Source: JBBQZP01 sp038207585
Lineage (GTDB): Bacteria > Pseudomonadota > Alphaproteobacteria > Rhodobacterales > Rhodobacteraceae
Assembly (NCBI GenBank): GCA_038207585.1
Contig: JBBQZP010000015.1
Coordinates: 1 to 64,000, forward strand
Direction of reading: 5' to 3'
DNA: 64,000 nt
Positions within the stretch are counted from its first letter, which is position 1. Every line of letters starts with the position of its first letter. Of this stretch, positions 52,198 through 60,347 are shown one piece after another. The notes below the pieces were generated by a model, which saw nothing but the letters and a program-made list of their open reading frames with translations, did not search any database and was not told where the DNA came from. Made by a program: the position numbers and the translations under genes.

Positions 52198-54954
52198 TCA
52201 CGATGGCTCTCCCAAATCCGGCAGCGGGTGAAAGGCGGGCAGCGCCTCGTCACGCGCATCCACTCGCTCGATGCGCACCCGCAGATCGAACCACGCCGCC
52301 TGCCCCGTTACAGGATCGGAGTTCGACCAGCGCAGCCCGTCGCCCTGCTCTGGCAGCAATTCCGAGATCAGATGGTTTAGCAAAAAGCCCTTGGTCGCCT
52401 CGGGTGCGTCCGCGTCCAGCCCCCAGGTGCCCTTGCGTTTGCCGATCGCGTTCCAGGTCCAGACGGTGTGCGGGTTCAGTGCCGCCATATGTTCCACCGG
52501 CACCACGATTTCACCGTTGGGTGAGGTGACGCGGGCCCAATCGCCTGCCGCAAAGCCATGCTCTTCCCAGATTCTTGTCGGCAGATACAAAGGGTTGCGG
52601 CCATGGATCTGGCGCAACCAAGCGTTCTGGCTGCCCCAGGAATGATACATCGCCATCGGGCGCTGGGTCAGCGCATGCACCGGATAACCCGCCGCCGCCG
52701 CATCACCAAAGGGCGGATACCAGATCGGCAAAGGGTCCATCGCCTGTTTCAGACGCGCCCGCAACGCTTGCGGCGGCTGGCGGTCGCCGTGGCCTTCGGC
52801 GGCGGCCTGAAAGCGGCGCATCGGCTCGGACCAGATCGAGAACAGGTAGGGCTGTGGCCTGTCGTAAAAGCCCATCTCAACCGCCCAGTCCTGATACGCA
52901 CGGTTCCACGGTTTGAAATAGCGCGCAGCATCGGGCACATGCGCCTGAAAGAAGCCGCCGTTTTCGATATAGCGGTCAAGCTGATCCGGGTTCGGCGCGC
53001 CGCGCCCGGTCTGATTGCCATCGCCGCGCCATCCCATCAGAGGGCCTACGCCCGCACGGCGTTCGTGGCGGGTGATGTAATCGGCATAATCCTTGAATTT
53101 GGGCGCGCCTTCGGCATCGACGAACCCCGGCAGCGCCAGCCGCGCGCCAAGGTCGATCAACACCGACTGAAAGCCGCGCACATCCCGGTCAGGCTCCACC
53201 ACCGGCCAGCGGATCGCATCACCTGCGGCATCCGGTTCCGAGATGGGTCGGTCCAGCATGCTGATGCAATCGTGCCGCTCCATATAGGTAGTGTCGGGCA
53301 GGATCAGATCGGCATAGGCCACCATTTCCGAGGCATAGGCATCAGAATAGATGATGCGTGGAATGACATACTCACCCGCGTCATCTTTCGCCGTCAGCAT
53401 ATCCATGGTGGCGGCCGTATTCATCGAAGAATTCCACGCCATGTTCGCCATGTATAAAAACAGCGTGTCGATGCGGTAGGGATCACCCGCATGCGCATTG
53501 GCAATGACCATGTGCATCAGGCCGTGCGCGGACAAAGGATTTTCCCATGAAAACGCCTTGTCGATGCGGGCCGGCGTGCCATCCTCCAGCAGCGCCAGAT
53601 GTTCGGGTCCGCGCGGGTAGCCAAGATGCGGACCTGCGAGGGGTCCGCATTCGCGCGGCATGATATGGGGCACGGGATGCGCGTCAAAGGGTTTGGGATA
53701 GGGCGGCTTGAAGCGGTAACCGCCGGGAGTTTCCACCGTGCCCAGCAGGATTTGCAACAGATGCAACGCGCGCGCTGTCTGGAACCCGTTGGAATGCGCC
53801 GAGATGCCGCGCATCGCGTGAAAACTGACTGGGCGGCCCACCATCGTAGCGTGCTGCGTGCCGCGAAAGTCGGTCCAGGGTTGATCAATGGTGATCGTCT
53901 GATCAAAGGCCGCATGGGCCAGTTCGGCGGCCAAAGCTCGGATGCGAGGGGCGGTGATGCCCACACGATCCGCCACCGCTTCGGGGGCGTTATCGGGGGC
54001 AAGATAGCGTTCAGCAAGGTGCTGGAACACCGTGCGGCTGCCCTGCCAGACCGCGCCCAGATCGGGCTGCACCCCCGGTGCATCAAAGGCTGCCGGCTGG
54101 CCCGTGGCGGCATCGACCACCAGCAGTTTGCCATCCTCGCCGCGCAACAAAAGCCCGTCCCCGCCCACAAGGCACGGCGCATTGGTCCATTGCGCCAGAT
54201 ACGGAAGGTCGATCTTGCCCGCCTCCAGCAGGCAATGGATCAAGGACAGGATTAAAAGCCCATCGGTGCCCGGCGTGATACCATACCAATCATCGGCCAC
54301 CGCATTATAGCCGGTGCGGATCGGGTTCACGCCGATGACCTTGGCACCGCGCCCCTTCAGCTTGCCGATGCCCATCTTGATGGGGTTGCTGTCGTGATCT
54401 TCGGCCACACCGAACAGCACGAACAGCTTGGTATGGTCCCAATCGGGCTGGCCGAATTCCCAGAATGCGCCACCGATGGTGTAAATCCCCGCCGCCGCCA
54501 TGTTGACGGAACAAAAGCCACCGTGGGCGGCGTAGTTCGGGGTGCCAAAGCCCTGCGCCCAAAAGCTGGTCAGGCTTTGGCTTTGATCGCGGCCGGTAAA
54601 GAACGCGAGTTTCTCGGGGGCTGTATCCTGCAACGGCTTCATCCATGACACTGCCAGCGCCAAAGCCTCATCCCACGAGATTTCCTCGAACGCGCCCGAT
54701 CCGCGCGGGCCGACGCGTTTGAGGGGCGCGTGCAGGCGCGAGGGGGCGGTGATCTGCTTGATCCCCGCAGCCCCCTTGGCGCACAGAACGCCCTTGTTCA
54801 CCGGATGGTCGCGGTTGCCCTCAATATAGCTGACCTTGCCCGATTTCAGATGTACGTTGATGCCGCAGCGGCAGGCGCACATGTAACAAGTCGTGCGGCG
54901 TATTTCGTCTGACACGCGGGGCGATGGATCAAGATGCGGCTGGTGGTGGGTCAT
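52198..54954 (-). CDS. soeA: Molybdopterin oxidoreductase, probable sulfite dehydrogenase catalytic subunit (SoeA-like)
   Basis: This 918-residue DMSO-reductase-superfamily enzyme binds one [4Fe-4S] cluster through Cys23, 26, 30 and 58 (CYMCACRC...VLC) and bis-MGD molybdenum. Cys148 in GGFCSVNMA is the probable metal ligand. No twin-arginine signal is seen, implying a cytoplasmic enzyme as in SoeABC of Allochromatium and roseobacters. It overlaps ackA by 4 nt (ATGA), placing it in the same transcript as xsc. Sulfite as substrate is inferred from context; other DMSO-reductase-family functions remain possible. Confidence 0.78.
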   Translation of the reverse strand: MTHHQPHLDPSPRVSDEIRRTTCYMCACRCGINVHLKSGKVSYIEGNRDHPVNKGVLCAKGAAGIKQITAPSRLHAPLKRVGPRGSGAFEEISWDEALALAVSWMKPLQDTAPEKLAFFTGRDQSQSLTSFWAQGFGTPNYAAHGGFCSVNMAAAGIYTIGGAFWEFGQPDWDHTKLFVLFGVAEDHDSNPIKMGIGKLKGRGAKVIGVNPIRTGYNAVADDWYGITPGTDGLLILSLIHCLLEAGKIDLPYLAQWTNAPCLVGGDGLLLRGEDGKLLVVDAATGQPAAFDAPGVQPDLGAVWQGSRTVFQHLAERYLAPDNAPEAVADRVGITAPRIRALAAELAHAAFDQTITIDQPWTDFRGTQHATMVGRPVSFHAMRGISAHSNGFQTARALHLLQILLGTVETPGGYRFKPPYPKPFDAHPVPHIMPRECGPLAGPHLGYPRGPEHLALLEDGTPARIDKAFSWENPLSAHGLMHMVIANAHAGDPYRIDTLFLYMANMAWNSSMNTAATMDMLTAKDDAGEYVIPRIIYSDAYASEMVAYADLILPDTTYMERHDCISMLDRPISEPDAAGDAIRWPVVEPDRDVRGFQSVLIDLGARLALPGFVDAEGAPKFKDYADYITRHERRAGVGPLMGWRGDGNQTGRGAPNPDQLDRYIENGGFFQAHVPDAARYFKPWNRAYQDWAVEMGFYDRPQPYLFSIWSEPMRRFQAAAEGHGDRQPPQALRARLKQAMDPLPIWYPPFGDAAAAGYPVHALTQRPMAMYHSWGSQNAWLRQIHGRNPLYLPTRIWEEHGFAAGDWARVTSPNGEIVVPVEHMAALNPHTVWTWNAIGKRKGTWGLDADAPEATKGFLLNHLISELLPEQGDGLRWSNSDPVTGQAAWFDLRVRIERVDARDEALPAFHPLPDLGEPS

Positions 54955-56087
54955 TGGGCAGGTCCGATCAGGCGCAGGGCTTCGATGGCAATATGACGCT
55001 CTTCCGCCGCCGGAATGATCCACGCCGACACCGGCGCGCCCATCTCGTGCAGCGTTACAGCATTGCGCGCATTAGCGCCCTTGTCAAAGCGCAGGCCCGT
55101 GAATCCAAGGCCATGCATTATGGCGGCGCGCATCGTTGCATCATTCTCGCCAATGCCGCCGGTGAAGGCCAAGGCGTCAAGCCCCCCCATCGCCGCGATC
55201 ATCGAGCCTGCGTGCCGCACGGCCCAGTAGGCGAAGTGATCCAGCGCTAAGCGCGCCTCCGGCGTTTGGGATGCGTGCAGCGCGCGCATGTCCGATGCGG
55301 CGCCCAAAGCCAGCAGGCCCGAGCGGCGGTTCAGGATATCGCCCGCGCCATCAATGCCGTGCAATTCGGCCAGACGCAGCACGGCATTGCCGTCAATGTC
55401 GCCCGACCGGGTGCCCATCGTCAGACCGCTGAGGGGGGAATAACCCATCGTAGTTGCCACCGATTGCCCTTCGCGGATGGCGCAGAGCGACGCGCCGTTG
55501 CCCAGGTGCAGCGCCAGAAGGCGGCGCGGCAGGGGTTGGCCGGTCAACGCAGGCAGGTTCTCGACAAGGCTGGCATAGGAAATGCCATGAAAGCCGTAAC
55601 GGCGCAGGCCCCGCGCCGCATCGTCGGCGGGAATGGCATAGCGGGTCGCCACATCGGGGTTCGTCGCATGAAAGGCCGTATCGAAACTGGCGAACTGCGG
55701 CAGGTCCGGGGCGGCGTCGCGCAGGGCGCGGATGCCCGCAAGGTTGTGCGGGTTGTGCAGCGGGGCAAGCGGAATGCACGCAGCAATCTGCGCCTCGACC
55801 CGGTCGGTTATGCGGCAGGCGGCGGTCAGTCCGGCCCCGCCATGCACAACGCGGTGGGCGGCCGCACTCAGGCGGGTCACGTCGGACCCCCGCGCCGCCA
55901 GCGCCTCGGTCACGCGGGCGATGGCGGCCTGGTGATCGGGGGCCGCACAGGGCAAGGCCACGTCACCAATACGCAGCACGGACGCACCGCCGATTTCGCT
56001 GACCGCCCCCGACATGCGCCGGGTCAGGCCCGCGTCAAACAGCGCGAACTTGATCGACGACGATCCGGCGTTCAGAACCAGCAGCAT
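54951..56087 (-). CDS. ackA: Acetate kinase
   Basis: This 378-residue ASKHA-fold kinase interconverts acetyl phosphate + ADP and acetate + ATP. LVLNAGSSSIKFALFD is the N-terminal signature, and FDTAFHAT, GFHGISYASLV, LALHLGNGASLCAI and FTGGIGENDATMRA complete the set. The start at 56087 overlaps the exporter stop by 1 nt; the open frame upstream (to 56750) belongs to the exporter gene in another frame. In this cluster it would consume the acetyl phosphate formed by Xsc, giving substrate-level ATP. A phosphate acetyltransferase (pta) gene, the usual partner of xsc, is not in the window. Confidence 0.95.
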   Translation of the reverse strand: MLLVLNAGSSSIKFALFDAGLTRRMSGAVSEIGGASVLRIGDVALPCAAPDHQAAIARVTEALAARGSDVTRLSAAAHRVVHGGAGLTAACRITDRVEAQIAACIPLAPLHNPHNLAGIRALRDAAPDLPQFASFDTAFHATNPDVATRYAIPADDAARGLRRYGFHGISYASLVENLPALTGQPLPRRLLALHLGNGASLCAIREGQSVATTMGYSPLSGLTMGTRSGDIDGNAVLRLAELHGIDGAGDILNRRSGLLALGAASDMRALHASQTPEARLALDHFAYWAVRHAGSMIAAMGGLDALAFTGGIGENDATMRAAIMHGLGFTGLRFDKGANARNAVTLHEMGAPVSAWIIPAAEERHIAIEALRLIGPAQ

Positions 56088-56827
56088 CACAGCACCGCCT
56101 TCAGCAGCCCCAGCGCCGCCAACCCCGCCAGAAGCAGCACCGCAAAGCGGCGGAACTCTTTCGGACTGGACGCAAGGAAATGCCGGCTGCCCAGCCAGTT
56201 GCCCAGCACCGTCAGTGGCAGGGCTGCCAGAACGGCCCAAAGCGTGTTCCATGTGACCAGCCCCGACCACCAGTAAAGCGGCGCGGAATACACATCGAGG
56301 ATCGGGAAATAGGCAATCAGTGTTGCACGAAACACAGGCGCTGCAATGGGTTGTGCGGCAAAGAACGCCGCAATCGGCAAGCCCCCCATCCCCGGCGCAT
56401 TGGCCAGACCCGACACCAGCCCGGCCACGATGTTCGCAGGCCCCCGCACCTCGGCCGCCAGCCGCCAGCCGATCCACAGCACCGCGCACATGAACAGCAC
56501 ATAGCCCGAGATTACCGCCCGTGCCGCATCTTCCGAAATCGCGGTCAGCGCCCAAAGCCCCAGCGGCAATCCCACCGCCGCCCCAAGCATCAGGAACACC
56601 ACCCGGCGCCAGTCCACATACGGCCCGGCCCCACGTGCGGCCTGCATCGACATTACCGCTTCCAACGCCGCGACCACTGCCACGAAATGCAGAGGGTTCG
56701 TGACCAAAGCCGAGGCTGCGACCACCATCGCCGAATAGCCAAAGCCGCAATAGCCCCGCACAAACGCCGCACCCAGAATGGCAAATCCCATCCAGGCGAT
56801 CGCAGCGGGGCCAAGGTCAAAAAGCAT
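56087..56827 (-). CDS. TauE/SafE-family anion exporter (probable sulfite exporter)
   Basis: This 246-residue protein has about seven to eight hydrophobic helices in two homologous halves, each opening with a Gly-rich segment (AFVRGYCGFGYSAMVVAASAL; NAPGMGGLPIAAFF) typical of TauE/SafE. It overlaps xsc and ackA by 1 nt on each side (TGATG), strongly implying coupled expression. In sulfonate clusters such proteins are thought to export sulfite released by Xsc. Here it coexists with a sulfite-oxidising complex, so sulfate export is an alternative. Confidence 0.85.
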   Translation of the reverse strand: MLFDLGPAAIAWMGFAILGAAFVRGYCGFGYSAMVVAASALVTNPLHFVAVVAALEAVMSMQAARGAGPYVDWRRVVFLMLGAAVGLPLGLWALTAISEDAARAVISGYVLFMCAVLWIGWRLAAEVRGPANIVAGLVSGLANAPGMGGLPIAAFFAAQPIAAPVFRATLIAYFPILDVYSAPLYWWSGLVTWNTLWAVLAALPLTVLGNWLGSRHFLASSPKEFRRFAVLLLAGLAALGLLKAVL

Positions 56828-58602
56828 CAGACAGTCTGCACCCGCATATCGGCCTTCGAGATACCCGCAACCTCGACCGGCTTTTTCATCGCATCGCGGC
56901 GGAACGGCTCGCCCAGTTCCTGATTGATCATCGCCTCGATCAGGGTGGTTTTGCCATGGTTCATCTGATCGTCGATGGCTTTGGCCAAGGCGGCGGTCAA
57001 CTCTTCCATCGTGCGCGCAACAACGCCCTGCAAGCCGCAGGCCTTGGCGATACCGGCATACGACACCCCCTCATCCAGTTCGGTGCCGACGAAGTTATCC
57101 TCATACCACAGCGTCGAGTTGCGCTTTTCGGCACCCCATTGATAGTTGCGGAACACCACCTGCGTGATCGCGGGCCATTCCGGACGGCCAATCGCGGTCA
57201 GTTCCGTCACCGCGATGCCGAACGCGCCGTCGCCGGAAAAGCCGACAACCGGCACGTCCGGGCAGCCGATCTTGGCCCCGATGACCGACGGCAGGCCATA
57301 ACCGCATGGCCCGAACAGCCCCGGTGCCAGATACTTACGCCCCGCCTCGAAACTGGGATAGGCATTGCCGATGGCGCAGTTGTTGCCGATATCGCTTGAG
57401 ATGATCGCATCCTTGGGCAGCGCCGACTGGATTGCGCGCCACGCCATGCGCGGGCTCATCCATTCGGGCTTGGCCTTGCGGGCGCGTTCGTTCCAGGTGG
57501 TGCCCGCATCATCATCTTCATGGTCCATCGACGACAGGGCCTGCGCCCAGGCCGATTTCGTCTGCGCGATCTTTGCCTTGCGCGCATCACGGCCCGCGTC
57601 CCCTGCACTGCGAGACAACTGCGACAGCAGGCCTTCCGCCACCTTCTTCGCGTCGCCGACAATGCCGACGGATACTGTCTTGGTCAGCCCGATCCGGTCG
57701 GGGTTGATATCAACCTGAATGATGCGCGCGCCCTTGGGCCAGTAGTCCATCCCATACCCCGGCAGGGTCGAGAACGGGTTAAGCCGCGTGCCAAGACACA
57801 GCACAACATCGGCCTGCGCGATCAATTCCATCGCGGCCTTGGAGCCGTTGTACCCCAACGGCCCCACGAACATGGGATGCGAACCGGGGAAGGCATCGTT
57901 GTGCTGATAGCCGACGCAGACCGGGGCCGAAAGTCGCTCCGCCAAGGCGATGCTGGCCGGGATCGCCCCGCCCAGAACCACACCCGCCCCGTTCAGGATG
58001 ACCGGAAACTTCGCGCTGCTCAGCAAAGCCGCCGCCTGCGCAATCGCGGCCTCGCCACCCGAAGGGCGTTCAAAATCCACAATCGCGGGCAGGTCGATGT
58101 CGATCACCTGCGTCCAGTAGTCACGCGGCATGTTGATCTGGGCGGGGGCCGACGCGCGTTTGGCATTCAGAATCACCCGGTTCAAAACCTCGGCCACGCG
58201 GGACGGGTCGCGGACTTCTTCCTGATAGGCAACCATGTCGGCGAAGAGCGCCATCTGCTCCACCTCCTGAAAGCCACCCATGCCGATGGTCTTGTTGGCG
58301 GCCTGCGGCGTCACCAAAAGCAGCGGCGTATGGTTCCAGTAGGCGGTTTTCACAGCCGTCACAAAGTTGGTGATCCCCGGCCCGTTCTGCGCGATCATCA
58401 TGCTCATCCGACCGGTGGCGCGGGTAAACCCATCGGCCATCATCCCGCCCGACCCTTCATGCGCGCAATCCCAGAAAGTGATGCCCGCCTTGCCGAAAAT
58501 ATCGGAGATCGGCATCATCGCCGACCCGATGATGCCAAAGGCATTGTCGATGCCGTGCATCTGCAGAACTTTGACAAAGGCTTCTTCGGTGGTCATCTTC
58601 AT
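56827..58602 (-). CDS. xsc: Sulfoacetaldehyde acetyltransferase
   Basis: This 591-residue thiamine-diphosphate enzyme converts sulfoacetaldehyde and phosphate to acetyl phosphate and sulfite. It is of the acetolactate-synthase fold: EGSGGMMADGFTRATGRMSMMIAQNGPG in the PYR domain and GFSGDGAFGIAVTELTAIGRPEWP followed by RNYQWGAEKRNSTLWYEDNFVGTEL in the PP domain, the latter being characteristic of Xsc rather than AHAS. GGAGG precedes the ATG at 58602. It follows tauR by 29 nt and overlaps the exporter gene. Confidence 0.97.
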   Translation of the reverse strand: MKMTTEEAFVKVLQMHGIDNAFGIIGSAMMPISDIFGKAGITFWDCAHEGSGGMMADGFTRATGRMSMMIAQNGPGITNFVTAVKTAYWNHTPLLLVTPQAANKTIGMGGFQEVEQMALFADMVAYQEEVRDPSRVAEVLNRVILNAKRASAPAQINMPRDYWTQVIDIDLPAIVDFERPSGGEAAIAQAAALLSSAKFPVILNGAGVVLGGAIPASIALAERLSAPVCVGYQHNDAFPGSHPMFVGPLGYNGSKAAMELIAQADVVLCLGTRLNPFSTLPGYGMDYWPKGARIIQVDINPDRIGLTKTVSVGIVGDAKKVAEGLLSQLSRSAGDAGRDARKAKIAQTKSAWAQALSSMDHEDDDAGTTWNERARKAKPEWMSPRMAWRAIQSALPKDAIISSDIGNNCAIGNAYPSFEAGRKYLAPGLFGPCGYGLPSVIGAKIGCPDVPVVGFSGDGAFGIAVTELTAIGRPEWPAITQVVFRNYQWGAEKRNSTLWYEDNFVGTELDEGVSYAGIAKACGLQGVVARTMEELTAALAKAIDDQMNHGKTTLIEAMINQELGEPFRRDAMKKPVEVAGISKADMRVQTV

Positions 58603-58631
58603 GGCAAATCCTCCAACGGGTTCAATCTCTT

Positions 58632-60140
58632 TTACGGGCGCGCCCCGGACCCGGTTAGGGCCAGCGCAGGGGGCTCACTAGGACCAGTTTCGCCAATCGC
58701 TTCGGCAATCAGCGCGACCCCCTCGGCGATGCGCGCATTGGCAATAGACGAATAGGCCAGACGGTAGCAATCGCGCGGCGCATCGCCGGGCGCAAAGAAA
58801 ACCCGCCCCGGCTCGATCAACACCCCGCGCGCCTGTAACCGCAGCGCCAGAGCTTCTGTATCCACCCCCTCGGCCCGCATCCAGACCGACGATCCGCCAA
58901 ACCCGCCCTGCCCCGCCATGGTCAAGCCATGTGCTGCAATCGCCTCGTCCATCAGCGTACGGCGACGCCGGTATGCGGCCTTCATCCGGTTGATCAGCGC
59001 ATCATAATGCCCAAGCGAAAGGAAATATGCGACCGTGCGCTGAATATGCCCGGGCGGATGGCGCAACACCGCCGCCCGCAACGCCCGCGCCTCGGCAATA
59101 AAGCCTTCGGGGGCCACCAGATACCCCAGCCTTATCCCCGGAAAAAGCGATTTGGAAAACGACCCCGCATAGATCACCCGCCCCTCGCGGTCCAATGATT
59201 TGAGCGACGGGGCCGCCGGCTTCAGAAACGACATCTCGAATTCATAGTCATCCTCGACGACGACAAAATCCTGTGCCGATGCCGCCTCCAGCAGTGCCAG
59301 CCGTCGTGCCAGAGGCATCGTCGCATTGGTCGGGCAATGGTGGCTTGCGGTAGTGAACACAACATCGGCCCCCACCGGCAAAGCTTCGGGCGGCAAGCCG
59401 TCGCTGTCCACATCCACAGGCGCAATCGCACAGCCCGTCTGCTCCAGAATCCCGCGCAACCCCGGGTATCCGGGGTTCTCCATCACCGCCCGCCGCCCCG
59501 GAGCCAGCAAAACCTGCGCCGCAAGCCACAACGCATTCTGCGCCCCCATCGTCAACAAAACCTGGCCGGGCTGTGCCGAAATTCCGCGCCGGGGCAAAAT
59601 GTTGCGCAGGATGTATTCGATCAGCAACGGATCATCGCGCTCGTAGTAGTCCGACGTCAACGTCTCGAAATCCCGCTTGCCCAAAGCGCGCAACGCACAA
59701 AGCCGCCAGTTCTGATGATCGAAAAGCGATGCATCCGGCTGCCCGTAGATGAACGGATAGGGATAGCTGCGCCAATTCTCGGGCTTGACGACCCGGTGTC
59801 CCGCCGACACCTTCGCCTGCGACAGTGCTGCATAGTCCACCGCCTCGATCCCCGGCGCGCTTGCCGGAAACTCCGCCTGACGCGGTGCCGTCTCCGACAC
59901 GAAATACCCTGACCGCCCGCGCGAGGTCAGATAATCCGACGACACAAGATCACTATAGGCCAGCGTCACTGTAATCCGCGCCACCCCAAGATGTACGGCC
60001 AACCCGCGTGATGACGGCATCCGCTCACCCGCCCGGTAGCGCCCCGAAACGATCCCCTCCGCCACCATCTGCCGGATCTGTTGCTGCAGCGTGCCGGTGA
60101 ACGCAGGTGCCAGAAAAAAGCTGTCGGCAGGGATGGACAT
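58632..60140 (-). CDS. tauR: MocR/GabR-family regulator of taurine catabolism
   Basis: This 502-residue protein fuses an N-terminal GntR-type winged helix (about 15-80, RYRAGERMPSSRGLAVHLGVARITVTLAYSDL) to a class I aminotransferase-like effector domain. That domain keeps the PLP site (VVVEDDYEFEM; SFSKSLFPGIRLGYL, with Lys). In R. capsulatus TauR activates the tpa-tauR-xsc operon; the same gene order is present here. Candidate binding repeats lie before tpa (61807-61839) and just before its own ATG (60142-60173). The start at 60140 has no strong ribosome-binding site. Confidence 0.92.
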   Translation of the reverse strand: MSIPADSFFLAPAFTGTLQQQIRQMVAEGIVSGRYRAGERMPSSRGLAVHLGVARITVTLAYSDLVSSDYLTSRGRSGYFVSETAPRQAEFPASAPGIEAVDYAALSQAKVSAGHRVVKPENWRSYPYPFIYGQPDASLFDHQNWRLCALRALGKRDFETLTSDYYERDDPLLIEYILRNILPRRGISAQPGQVLLTMGAQNALWLAAQVLLAPGRRAVMENPGYPGLRGILEQTGCAIAPVDVDSDGLPPEALPVGADVVFTTASHHCPTNATMPLARRLALLEAASAQDFVVVEDDYEFEMSFLKPAAPSLKSLDREGRVIYAGSFSKSLFPGIRLGYLVAPEGFIAEARALRAAVLRHPPGHIQRTVAYFLSLGHYDALINRMKAAYRRRRTLMDEAIAAHGLTMAGQGGFGGSSVWMRAEGVDTEALALRLQARGVLIEPGRVFFAPGDAPRDCYRLAYSSIANARIAEGVALIAEAIGETGPSEPPALALTGSGARP

Positions 60141-60141
60141 A

Positions 60142-60173
60142 CTGGACCTATGGCAGCGATGCGCTGGCCTTAT
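60142..60173 (+). promoter_or_regulatory. Candidate TauR direct repeats upstream of tauR
   Basis: CTGGACCTAT (60142-60151) and CTGGCCTTAT (60164-60173) are direct repeats 22 bp apart, similar to the CTGGACYTAA repeats I recall for TauR. They read on the plus strand, opposite to tauR, and abut its start codon, so they may serve autoregulation. Confidence 0.45.
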
Positions 60174-60218
60174 TCCAGCCCGCGCTTCACCGAAAAGTCA
60201 ATCCAACACCGACCCAGA

Positions 60219-60241
60219 CTTCATCTTTGCCCAAATACTCA
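60219..60241 (-). repeat. Repeat B copy 4
   Basis: Read on the minus strand: TGAGTATTTGGGCAAAGATG followed by AAG. It lies between the tpa stop and tauR, and differs from the copy at 27903-27925 by one base. Confidence 0.75.
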
Positions 60242-60347
60242 CCTGAACCTGAGCCCTTCCGCCAAAGGCGGCAGGGCGAGGCAAAAGGCGTGCGCCGCAG
60301 GCGTGCAATCAGATCACCGCCCATGCAGCGTCAGGCTGCGACCTTAT

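Noticed and set aside
56088..56750. N-terminal extension of acetate kinase
   Set aside because: It is exporter-gene DNA in another frame; AckA homology begins at MLLVLNAGSSS.
57520..58755. 411-codon plus-strand frame opposite xsc
   Set aside because: Antisense shadow.
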